Shown here piece by piece: positions 1 through 4,629 of a DNA stretch of 5,401 nt (positions are counted from its first letter, which is position 1; each line of letters opens with the position of its first letter). Below the pieces are notes generated by a model. It saw only the letters and a list, made by a program, of their open reading frames with translations. It made no database searches and had not been told where the DNA came from. The position numbers and the translations under genes are program-made. This DNA is from Candidatus Zipacnadia bacterium (GTDB lineage: Bacteria; Armatimonadota; Zipacnadia; Zipacnadales; Zipacnadaceae): NCBI GenBank assembly GCA_029821515.1, contig JALGTD010000142.1, forward strand, positions 1 through 5,401, read 5' to 3'.

Positions 1-683
1 CGCTCGACTATGATGACGTGTTCGATGCTCGGCGTCTGGCGCAAGGCGTAGTCGGCGTCGTGCTTCAGAGGGATTATCTGGCCGCGCCGATAGCCACCGT
101 CGGCAGTTATCAGCACCTTGGCCTCGGCGTCCACAATGCGGTCTCGTAGCGCCTCGGCGCTAAAGCCCCCGAAGACCACCGAGTGTATCGCCCCGATGCG
201 CGCGCAGGCTAGCATCGCGATCGGCAGCTCGGGAATCATCGGCATATAGATGGCGACCCGGTCGCCCTTTTTCACGCCCAGGGTTTTAAGCGCGTTGGCC
301 AGCTTGTTAGTCTCTCGATACAGATCCCAGTAGGTGAGCGTGCGCCGCTCGCCGGGTTCCCCCTCCCAGATTATTGCTGCCTGGTTGCGCCGACCATTGT
401 GCACGTGCCGGTCCACGCAGTTGTAGCAGGCGTTCAGCTTGCCACCCACGAACCATTCAGCATGAGGCGGGTCCCACCGCAACACCTCGTCCCACTTCTC
501 ATACCAGTCGAGCTGCTCAGCCATCTCCGCCCAAAACGCCTCGGGATCAGCCTCAGCTCGTTCATACACCGAGGGATCCTGCACCACTGCCGCGGCCGCA
601 AAGTCGGCGGGGGGCTGAAACACTCGCTCCTCGATGAGCAGTCGGGATAGGTCCTGTTCTTCGCTGGCGGCGTCATCGGCCAT
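1..683 (-). CDS. acs: acetyl-CoA synthetase (AMP-forming), N-terminal part, runs off left edge
   Basis: Activates acetate to acetyl-AMP and then acetyl-CoA in the cytoplasm. About 227 N-terminal residues of a protein usually near 650 are present, so the AMP-binding core and C-terminal domain lie outside the window. The frame is open throughout. Residues ~50-92 form the ACAS_N region (FWAEMAEQLDWYEKW, then WFVGGKLNACYNCVDRH). They are followed by the start of the AMP-binding domain (GVKKGDRVAIYMPMIPELPIAMLACARIGAIHSVVFGGF). GGYRRGQIIPLK near residue 200 corresponds to the arginine-rich CoA-phosphate-contacting segment of Salmonella Acs. The ATG at 681-683 is preceded by GAGGAG with 10 nt spacing. 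The nearer ATG at 691-693 is out of frame and stops at once. The gene points away from the operon's end, and its promoter is not obvious. The family call is firm; whether it prefers acetate over propionate cannot be judged from this portion. Confidence 0.95.
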   Translation of the reverse strand, partial: MADDAASEEQDLSRLLIEERVFQPPADFAAAAVVQDPSVYERAEADPEAFWAEMAEQLDWYEKWDEVLRWDPPHAEWFVGGKLNACYNCVDRHVHNGRRNQAAIIWEGEPGERRTLTYWDLYRETNKLANALKTLGVKKGDRVAIYMPMIPELPIAMLACARIGAIHSVVFGGFSAEALRDRIVDAEAKVLITADGGYRRGQIIPLKHDADYALRQTPSIEHVIIVE

Positions 684-882
684 TGTCGATCATCTCCTCA
701 ATCTTTGGTCGTGCCCGCGGTGTGCCATTCCCGTCTCGAACCATAGCGTTCTACACCCAACACACGCATACCTCCATTCTCTCCGGCCCCGTTCGTAGAC
801 ACCATAGGTTGTTGCAAGCTTCTGACAGGTGTCAAGCACCAGATGGGCCTGCGCGGGCGGCTATGGGCCAGACAAGAGGACA
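684..882. other. spacer upstream of acs, no convincing gene
   Basis: About 200 bp between the acs start and the break in the ACR3 remnant. It holds a TGACA-CC-TGTCA inverted repeat at 823-834 and an overlapping GGTG/CACC hairpin at 828-840. A minus-strand open frame at 690-839 is described under findings. I see no further ACR3 sequence here, so the deletion that removed the rest of that gene apparently ended at or beyond 907. Confidence 0.5.
823..835 (-). promoter_or_regulatory. possible regulatory inverted repeat / -35-like box upstream of acs
   Basis: On the minus strand TTGACA (830-835) overlaps the perfect arms TGACA and TGTCA separated by 2 bp. TTGACA matches the sigma-70 -35 consensus, but no good -10 box sits 16-18 bp downstream. 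The nearest candidate, TATGGT, is 23 bp away. It may be an operator or chance, at about 140 bp from the acs start codon. Confidence 0.2.
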
Positions 883-904
883 GCCCTGTCAGCCGAAACA
901 GGGC
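883..904 (-). terminator. hairpin at the ACR3 break point, possible terminator
   Basis: GCCCTGT (883-889) and ACAGGGC (898-904) form a perfect 7-bp stem around an 8-nt loop. On the minus strand the stem is followed by CTGTCCTCTTGTCT rather than a clean T-run, so any intrinsic termination would be weak. It starts within a few bases of where ACR3 similarity ends. It could be the surviving terminator of the original operon, now abutting the truncated gene, or a structure that promoted the deletion. Confidence 0.3.
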
Positions 905-907
905 CAC

Positions 908-1069
908 CAAGGGCACCGAGGTCGTGTCAATTTGCGAGAGTTCGTTGAGCCTGGTAATTAGTTCCGGAAGCAGGTACCCCAGCCCAACCCCCGCGATCAT
1001 TGCCAGGAAAATCCAGCCCGTCAGATAGCGGTCCAGAAAAGATAATCTTGTTGCCACTGAACGTGCCAA
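908..1069 (-). pseudogene. acr3: ACR3-type arsenite efflux permease, N-terminal remnant
   Basis: Only the first ~54 residues are recognisable, against roughly 350-400 in intact ACR3 carriers. They contain the family's N-terminal signature LSFLDRYLTGWIFLAM followed by AGVGLGYLLPEL and TTSVPL, which cover the first transmembrane helix and the lead into the second. The frame stays open to 698, but after residue L57 (position 908) the peptide loses hydrophobicity and resemblance to ACR3. The start is probably TTG at 1067-1069, because AGGAG at 1079-1083 lies 9 nt upstream. TTG at 1076-1078 abuts the Shine-Dalgarno, and GTG at 1055-1057 is another option. Intact ACR3 exports arsenite across the inner membrane, which this fragment cannot do. 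It sits collinear with and distal to the operon, in the position expected for an original ars gene. The break could be a deletion or an assembly join. Confidence 0.8.
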
Positions 1070-1161
1070 GCTTATCAACTCCTTTTGTTATCTTCAGGGC
1101 CTGTAGGCGTACATACCCACGCACGCATCGTAGCTCCAAGGCGACTGCGTACTGAAAGTCG

Positions 1162-1242
1162 TTACGCGAACGCTCCGAAGATGTGGACCAGGCAGTAATA
1201 GATGCCTACGGCGATGAAGATGCCCCCGGTGATGCGCCGGCC
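1162..1242 (-). pseudogene. C-terminal end of an unidentified membrane protein (remnant)
   Basis: After the stop at 1243-1245, the same frame continues open for 26 codons to a TAA at 1162-1164. It reads GRRITGGIFIAVGIYY and then CLVHIFGAFA. The hydrophobic stretch preceded by arginines and ending just before a stop looks like the last transmembrane helix of a polytopic protein. The 'GG-F-GIYY' pattern is reminiscent of the C-termini of CcdA-like or TauE/SafE-like carriers; the intact CcdA-like protein here ends similarly with GVLVILGGLYLIYTAA. I cannot name the family securely. The first residues (GRR) may belong to ArsC instead. No start codon or upstream body is present, so it reads as the far side of a deletion that also removed most of arsC. 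The next ~80 bp (1079-1161) hold nothing I recognise. Confidence 0.45.
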
Positions 1243-1314
1243 TCAGCCCTCGGCCATCTGGCTGCGGCAGGAGTTGCCAGTACAAAGGAAAAGAACCTTC
1301 GTTGGGGAGAAAAT
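1243..1314 (-). pseudogene. arsC: thioredoxin-coupled arsenate reductase ArsC, N-terminal remnant
   Basis: The peptide KVLFLCTGNSCRSQMAEG is the hallmark N-terminus of ArsC of the low-molecular-weight phosphatase fold. It carries the complete P-loop C-x5-R (CTGNSCR), whose cysteine attacks arsenate. Intact proteins are ~130-145 residues; here a TGA at 1243-1245 follows after about 23. Homologues often have an aromatic residue at the stop position, so the TGA may be a TGG(Trp)-to-TGA change, with similarity lost a few codons later. The Shine-Dalgarno GGAGGAGGT (1321-1329) is intact and well placed, but the codon at 1312-1314 is ATT. The start may also have decayed, or an in-frame GTG at 1336-1338 was used. 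The two or more catalytic cysteines needed downstream for thioredoxin recycling are absent. It follows the CcdA gene by ~30 bp in the same frame. Confidence 0.8.
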
Positions 1315-1347
1315 TGCTATACCTCCTCCGGCAACCACTCATTCGAC

Positions 1348-2028
1348 TCAAGCAGCAGTATAGATCAGGTATAGACCGCCCAGTATTACCAGCACCCCGC
1401 AGGCCTGTTTTAGCAGGACCGCACCCCGCGACTTTTCGCTCCAGTTCAAATAACGCTGCACCAACTCCGTTGAAGTACCCGCAGCCACAATTACTGAGCA
1501 GTGGCCTACGCCGTAGACGACCAGCAGCAGGACACCATAGGCGAACCTGGTGGCCGCTACTCGAGTGGTGACGGCTAGAATGGGAGCCATATAAGCAAAC
1601 GTGCAGGGGCCCAGAGCAATACCGAATACCAGGCCGAGAACCAAAGCAGCCAGTAGGCCCTTGCGCTGGATTGCCCCGGGACTGGCTCCACTGAAAGAAA
1701 GAGGTATCACTCCAAGTAGGTGTAGCCCCACTATCAAGAACACTGCCGCGACCAGATAGTTGCCCCATGCGCCGATGTCGCCCATCATGCGCCCAAGCGA
1801 GGCTGTGATGACACCGATGACGGCAATAGTAAATAGTATTCCACTGGCAAACAGCGTCGAGAGCCAGAACGCGTGGCGGGTGGAGGTACGCCCGTGCTTG
1901 TCAATGAAACCGACGATGAGCGGAATGCTGGCCAGATGGCAAGGGCTGAGCAGAATGCTGAGCACTCCCCAGACAAACGCTGCACCGAGGGCTACCGCCG
2001 CGGTCCCCGCAACTGCCTGAGTGAGCAT
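1348..2028 (-). CDS. CcdA/DsbD-like thiol-disulfide electron transporter (ArsG-type arsenic-operon permease)
   Basis: 226-residue polytopic membrane protein of the CcdA / DsbD-beta family. It has the two diagnostic membrane cysteines in Pro-Cys pairs: SPCHLASIP in the first helix (C30) and GPCTFAYMAP at the start of the second helical half (C142). CcdA-type proteins shuttle electrons from cytoplasmic thioredoxin to extracytoplasmic thioredoxin-like proteins. The anchored thioredoxin gene just upstream is its obvious partner. Related operon-linked members are also annotated as ArsG-family arsenical efflux permeases; sequence alone cannot separate direct export from electron transfer. Start is ATG at 2026-2028, which has no clear Shine-Dalgarno. 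The frame is open back to 2053, and homologues commonly begin about six residues earlier, so a non-standard CTG at 2044-2046 is conceivable. It lies 19 bp after the preceding stop and was followed by arsC before that gene was truncated. Confidence 0.88.
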   Translation of the reverse strand: MLTQAVAGTAAVALGAAFVWGVLSILLSPCHLASIPLIVGFIDKHGRTSTRHAFWLSTLFASGILFTIAVIGVITASLGRMMGDIGAWGNYLVAAVFLIVGLHLLGVIPLSFSGASPGAIQRKGLLAALVLGLVFGIALGPCTFAYMAPILAVTTRVAATRFAYGVLLLVVYGVGHCSVIVAAGTSTELVQRYLNWSEKSRGAVLLKQACGVLVILGGLYLIYTAA

Positions 2029-2047
2029 GACAAACAGTTCTTGCAGT

Positions 2048-2578
2048 TCATTTCACCCCCAACTCGGCAAGCTTACTGACTATCTCTTCTTTGGGGTAGA
2101 ACCCGATGTGGCGGAAGACTTCCTCACCGCTGCTGTCATAGATAACCTGCGTCGGTATGGAGCGTATGCCGTACTTGTTTGCCTGCTCCGGGTGCTCCCA
2201 TACGTCAATGAAGTCAACCTGTAGCTTGCCAGCATACTCTTTGCGCAGGTCGGCCAGAATCGGCTGCATCATCTTGCAGGGAATGCACTTGTCTGCGCCA
2301 AGCTCAACAAACCGGGGCAGAGGCGCAGGCTTCGCTTCCTCGGTGGCAGCCGTCGTTAGTTGGTCATTTAGTGTGCCAGGGTGCTCTTGACTGGTCTGCT
2401 CAGACTCGGTACTGCCCTTGTCTACCTGCTCAATAGCGTGGGGCGCTGTTGGCGTTTGTGCGGCCGTGGTAGTCTCTGTCTGGGTTGATGATGACGGCTT
2501 GTTAGTCTTGACTGCAATTACCGGTAGGATAGCAAACACCACGAGCACGGCTATCCACATTTTTTTCTGTTGTGACAC
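2048..2578 (-). CDS. membrane-anchored extracytoplasmic thioredoxin (CIPC active site)
   Basis: A 176-residue protein. Residues 5-6 are lysines, and one hydrophobic helix (~7-23, MWIAVLVVFAILPVIAV) acts as an uncleaved anchor or signal. Residues ~24-85 form a Thr/Ser/Pro/Gln-rich flexible linker. From ~89 to the end is a thioredoxin fold with the redox pair C98-I-P-C101 and the cis-proline of SIPTQVIYD at P142. The domain should lie outside the membrane, accept electrons from the CcdA-like neighbour and reduce disulfides or arsenical-thiol adducts (inference). GTG at 2576-2578 is chosen because GAGGTGAT (2583-2590) lies 8 nt from it; GTG at 2585-2587 overlaps the Shine-Dalgarno itself. About 90 bp separate it from the small thioredoxin gene, more than the other gaps, and that spacer holds nothing recognisable. 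The linker is long for a simple tethered thioredoxin. Confidence 0.9.
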   Translation of the reverse strand: MSQQKKMWIAVLVVFAILPVIAVKTNKPSSSTQTETTTAAQTPTAPHAIEQVDKGSTESEQTSQEHPGTLNDQLTTAATEEAKPAPLPRFVELGADKCIPCKMMQPILADLRKEYAGKLQVDFIDVWEHPEQANKYGIRSIPTQVIYDSSGEEVFRHIGFYPKEEIVSKLAELGVK

Positions 2579-2679
2579 TATTATCACCTCAACCGTTCGT
2601 AGTTTCCCACTTAGCTAACCGTGCAGCAGCCTTGGTCTTCATGCACAGGTCTGCCTTGAAAGCAGCTCTCTTCCCCTGA

Positions 2680-2913
2680 CTAGCCAAGGAGCTTCTTGAT
2701 ATCGTCGGCGGACGGCACCTTTCCTGCCGACTTGACATCACCGTCGACGACGAGGGCGGGGGTCATCATGACGCCAGCCTTCATGATCTCATTGATGTCA
2801 GTGACCTTCTCGATCTCATACTCGAGGCCGAGAGCCTGGGCCGCCGCCTCGGCGTTCGCGGCTAGCTTCTTGCACTTGGGACACCCGGTACCCAGGATCT
2901 GTATCTTCTTCAT
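2680..2913 (-). CDS. small thioredoxin/glutaredoxin-like redox protein (CPKC; MTH895/TM0996-type)
   Basis: A 77-residue, single-domain cytoplasmic protein of the Thioredoxin_3 / 'small redox-active disulfide protein 2' type. The N-terminal beta strand MKKIQILGTG leads to the active site C11-P-K-C14 followed by KK. The cis-proline loop is MMTPALVVDG with P52, and the C-terminus PSADDIKKLLG is typical. Length matches the family. Such proteins are repeatedly found beside ArsP/DUF318 permeases and ArsR regulators, where they probably keep the permease's cysteines reduced or hand over thiol-bound metalloid; that role is inferred. The ATG at 2911-2913 has AGGAGG 5 nt upstream, and that Shine-Dalgarno overlaps the stop of the permease gene, implying translational coupling. 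Identification of the fold is firm; the electron donor is unknown. Confidence 0.93.
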   Translation of the reverse strand: MKKIQILGTGCPKCKKLAANAEAAAQALGLEYEIEKVTDINEIMKAGVMMTPALVVDGDVKSAGKVPSADDIKKLLG

Positions 2914-2918
2914 TGCAA

Positions 2919-2924
2919 CCTCCT
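2919..2924 (-). promoter_or_regulatory. Shine-Dalgarno overlapping the permease stop codon
   Basis: AGGAGG shares its first two bases with the TAG stop (2923-2925) of the permease gene and sits 5 nt before the ATG of the CPKC protein. The arrangement favours reinitiation by ribosomes finishing the permease, keeping the two products in proportion. Confidence 0.8.
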
Positions 2925-4101
2925 ATCGGACAATGGCTCCGTAGATGACGCCGGTAACCGTGGCCATCACGACGACCAGACTGACGAAGACAACAGTCTT
3001 TTTCGTTCCCATGATGCTGCGAATCACGAGCATGTTTGGTAGCGAAAGCGCGGGTCCAGCCAGTAGCAAGGCCAGCGCCGGTCCTTTGCCCATGCCACTG
3101 CCCAGTAAGCTCTGGAGAATCGGCACCTCAGTGAGGGTAGCAAAGTACATAAAGGTGCCCACAATTGACGCGAAGAAATTGGCGCCCAGCGAGTTGCCCC
3201 CTACCAGTTTGGCGATCCAGCTATTGGGAATAATCCCGTGATCTGTCCCCGGCATTCCTAGCAGGAACCCGGCTGCCAACACCCCCGCGAACAGCAGCGG
3301 CATTATTTGTAGGGTAAAGCCCCAGGTAGAGTCCAGCCAGTCTTGCGTTTCACTCCGGTTAAACCATCGCCGCAACATCACTGCGAGCACGATCAGTAGC
3401 GGCACAACAATGTGCCAGTGTATCCTGTAGACCTCCCACCACAACCCAGATTCTTCCGTGGGTCTTGCCCAGGCGGCGAAGATGAGAATCAGCACCATCA
3501 GCCCAACGAAGGATGCCGTCTGCAACAGGGGCCGCTCTTCGTCCTCGCCCACGCCTGCGAAGGCCGCTTCGGTCTCGGCGGCTCGCTCGACCTCTTCTCT
3601 GTGGAAGATGAGCGCCATAAGCAGCCCCACCACGATCGCAAAGACCACCGCCCCCACCGCTCGCGCCAAGCCCATCTGCCAGCCGAGGACCCGAGCGGTA
3701 AGAACTATGGCCAACACGTTAATCGCCGGACCCGAGTATAAGAAGGCCGTAGCCGGCCCCAAACCAGCGCCCCGGGTGTAAATCCCGGCAAACAGTGGCA
3801 GCACCGTACAGGAGCATACCGCCAGGATAGTTCCTGATATTGACGCTACCCCGTACGCCAGGATTTTCTTGGCCTTTGGTCCGAAGTACTTTATTACCGA
3901 GGCCTGACTGATAAAGACGGCTATGGCGCCAGCGATGAAGAAAGCTGGTACCAGGCAGAACAGCACGTGCTTGCGGGCGTAGTCCTGCAGCATCAGGAAC
4001 ATATCCGCGATAGCCGACTGCGTCCGGGGGTCCTGCAGCGGTATAAAATACGCTGCCAGGAAGACGGCGGCTATCAGCAGAAACTTGGTCCGTTCGGACA
4101 T
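2923..4101 (-). CDS. ArsP/DUF318-family permease
   Basis: A 392-residue polytopic inner-membrane protein of the permease family PF03773, which includes ArsP, the exporter of trivalent organoarsenicals. The two-fold repeat is visible. The first half contains SISGTILAVCSCTVLPLFAGIY with C96-S-C98, then GAGLGPATAFLYSGPAINVLA. A charged cytoplasmic linker (~180-205, REEVERAAETEAA) follows. The second half contains LTEVPILQSLL and GPALALLLAGPALSLPNMLVI. The cysteine pair preceding TVLPLF is the likely metalloid/thiol site. Start choice: ATG at 4099-4101 gives the N-terminus MSERTKFLLIAAVFLAAYF expected for the family. GTG at 4141-4143 would add 14 residues and has GAGGG at good spacing, so it cannot be excluded. 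It is the second gene of the operon and couples to the downstream CPKC gene. Substrate (organoarsenical, arsenite-thiol or another metalloid) is not decided by sequence. Confidence 0.9.
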   Translation of the reverse strand: MSERTKFLLIAAVFLAAYFIPLQDPRTQSAIADMFLMLQDYARKHVLFCLVPAFFIAGAIAVFISQASVIKYFGPKAKKILAYGVASISGTILAVCSCTVLPLFAGIYTRGAGLGPATAFLYSGPAINVLAIVLTARVLGWQMGLARAVGAVVFAIVVGLLMALIFHREEVERAAETEAAFAGVGEDEERPLLQTASFVGLMVLILIFAAWARPTEESGLWWEVYRIHWHIVVPLLIVLAVMLRRWFNRSETQDWLDSTWGFTLQIMPLLFAGVLAAGFLLGMPGTDHGIIPNSWIAKLVGGNSLGANFFASIVGTFMYFATLTEVPILQSLLGSGMGKGPALALLLAGPALSLPNMLVIRSIMGTKKTVVFVSLVVVMATVTGVIYGAIVR

Positions 4102-4167
4102 GTCAGACGCTCTCACTTTCTGGGAAACTGTTGGGAGGGGCACAGATGGCCCTCGCCTGCAGCCAAC

Positions 4168-4458
4168 TCAACTGTGCTGGGCACGTAAAGCTTCGTCAAG
4201 GCACGGGAATATTTTGGTAATACAGGGTACCAGCAGTCGGTAATAAATCCGATTGCCGTCGCGGCGTCCCGCCACGATCCCGGCATTTTTCATCCTGTCC
4301 AGGTGCCGGGAGACGGTGGGCATCGCCGAGCCGACCAACTCCTGCAACTCACACACGCACTTTTCGCCCTCGGCCAGGGCGTCAACCATCATCAGCCGGG
4401 CGGGATGGGCGACAGCCTTGAGCAGTTCAGCTCTGATTTCATAGGTAGCCATGTCCAT
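4168..4458 (-). CDS. arsR: ArsR/SmtB-family metalloid-responsive repressor
   Basis: A 96-residue winged-helix dimeric repressor that leaves its operator on binding As(III) or Sb(III). Domain order: N-terminal helix YEIRAELLKAVAHPARLMMVDAL; alpha-3 with the CxC sensor pair in EKCVCELQEL (C34, C36); recognition helix AMPTVSRHLDRMKNAGIV; and the beta-wing RRDGNRIYYRL. Two more cysteines follow, C79 (VPC) and C86 (FPC), near the C-terminal helix. They could complete a three- or four-thiol site or serve a different metal, so the inducer is inferred. The ATG at 4456-4458 has AGGAGG at 4467-4472, 8 nt away; a second ATG two codons in is less well placed. First gene of the operon, presumably autoregulated through the repeat in its own promoter. 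It ends 66 bp before the permease ATG. Confidence 0.95.
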   Translation of the reverse strand: MDMATYEIRAELLKAVAHPARLMMVDALAEGEKCVCELQELVGSAMPTVSRHLDRMKNAGIVAGRRDGNRIYYRLLVPCITKIFPCLDEALRAQHS

Positions 4459-4491
4459 TAGGTTTGCCTCCTGTATGTATGACTTATTTAC

Positions 4492-4520
4492 ATTTTAGCT
4501 AAATTGCTAAATAATGTCAA
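4492..4520 (-). promoter_or_regulatory. sigma-70-type promoter of the arsR operon
   Basis: TTGACA (4515-4520) and TAAAAT (4492-4497) are separated by exactly 17 bp, matching the -35 consensus fully and the -10 at five of six positions. Transcription would begin near 4485, giving a leader of about 27 nt before arsR. Its strength suggests that repression, not activation, controls the operon. Confidence 0.85.
4494..4511. promoter_or_regulatory. putative ArsR operator
   Basis: TTTAGC-N6-GCTAAA, a perfect 6-bp inverted repeat centred in the promoter and overlapping the -10 box. On the minus strand it also reads as two tandem ATTTAGC units 8 bp apart. Its position between -35 and -10 means bound ArsR would exclude RNA polymerase. 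ArsR proteins commonly bind AT-rich dyads in this location; the assignment to this ArsR is by position. Confidence 0.65.
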
Positions 4521-4574
4521 GCCCAGGCTCTCAATTGGTCAGTTCTTCCCTAACGCCTCAACTGCGTGTGGCCA

Positions 4575-4603
4575 TTGAACCAGGCGTGCCAACGTGATAC
4601 AAT
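4575..4603 (+). promoter_or_regulatory. promoter of the divergent Tat/BtrH-like gene
   Basis: TTGAAC (4575-4580) and TACAAT (4598-4603) are 17 bp apart, and the -10 is preceded by TG at the extended -10 position (TGATACAAT). The expected start near 4610 leaves ~20 nt before the ATG at 4630. It lies ~55 bp from the arsR -35 box and does not overlap the putative operator, so it is probably not controlled by ArsR. Confidence 0.6.
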
Positions 4604-4629
4604 GCGTGGTGTGGCGGGAAGAAGGAGCG

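Noticed and set aside
1243..1245. In-frame TGA in the arsC stub as selenocysteine
   Set aside because: ArsC has no known selenocysteine at this position, the rest of the enzyme is missing, and no stem-loop of SECIS type is apparent right after it; decay is simpler.
1094..1768. 224-codon minus-strand open frame
   Set aside because: It overlaps the CcdA-like gene in another frame; the overlapped frame has the Pro-Cys motifs and membrane helices, while this one is Gly/Arg/Ser-rich and featureless.
1992..2051. 19-codon minus-strand frame MNCKNCLSCS... starting in an ATGA overlap with the anchored thioredoxin stop
   Set aside because: Three cysteines are eye-catching and the start-stop overlap is real, but it is very short, out of frame with CcdA and ends inside it; most likely chance.
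2589..2642. 17-codon minus-strand frame in the spacer before the anchored thioredoxin
   Set aside because: Poor ribosome site and no recognisable sequence; its stop only happens to fall in the next gene's Shine-Dalgarno.
3412..3781. Two overlapping plus-strand open frames of ~107-109 codons
   Set aside because: Both are antisense to the permease core, including its conserved cysteine motif region; no Shine-Dalgarno or family likeness.
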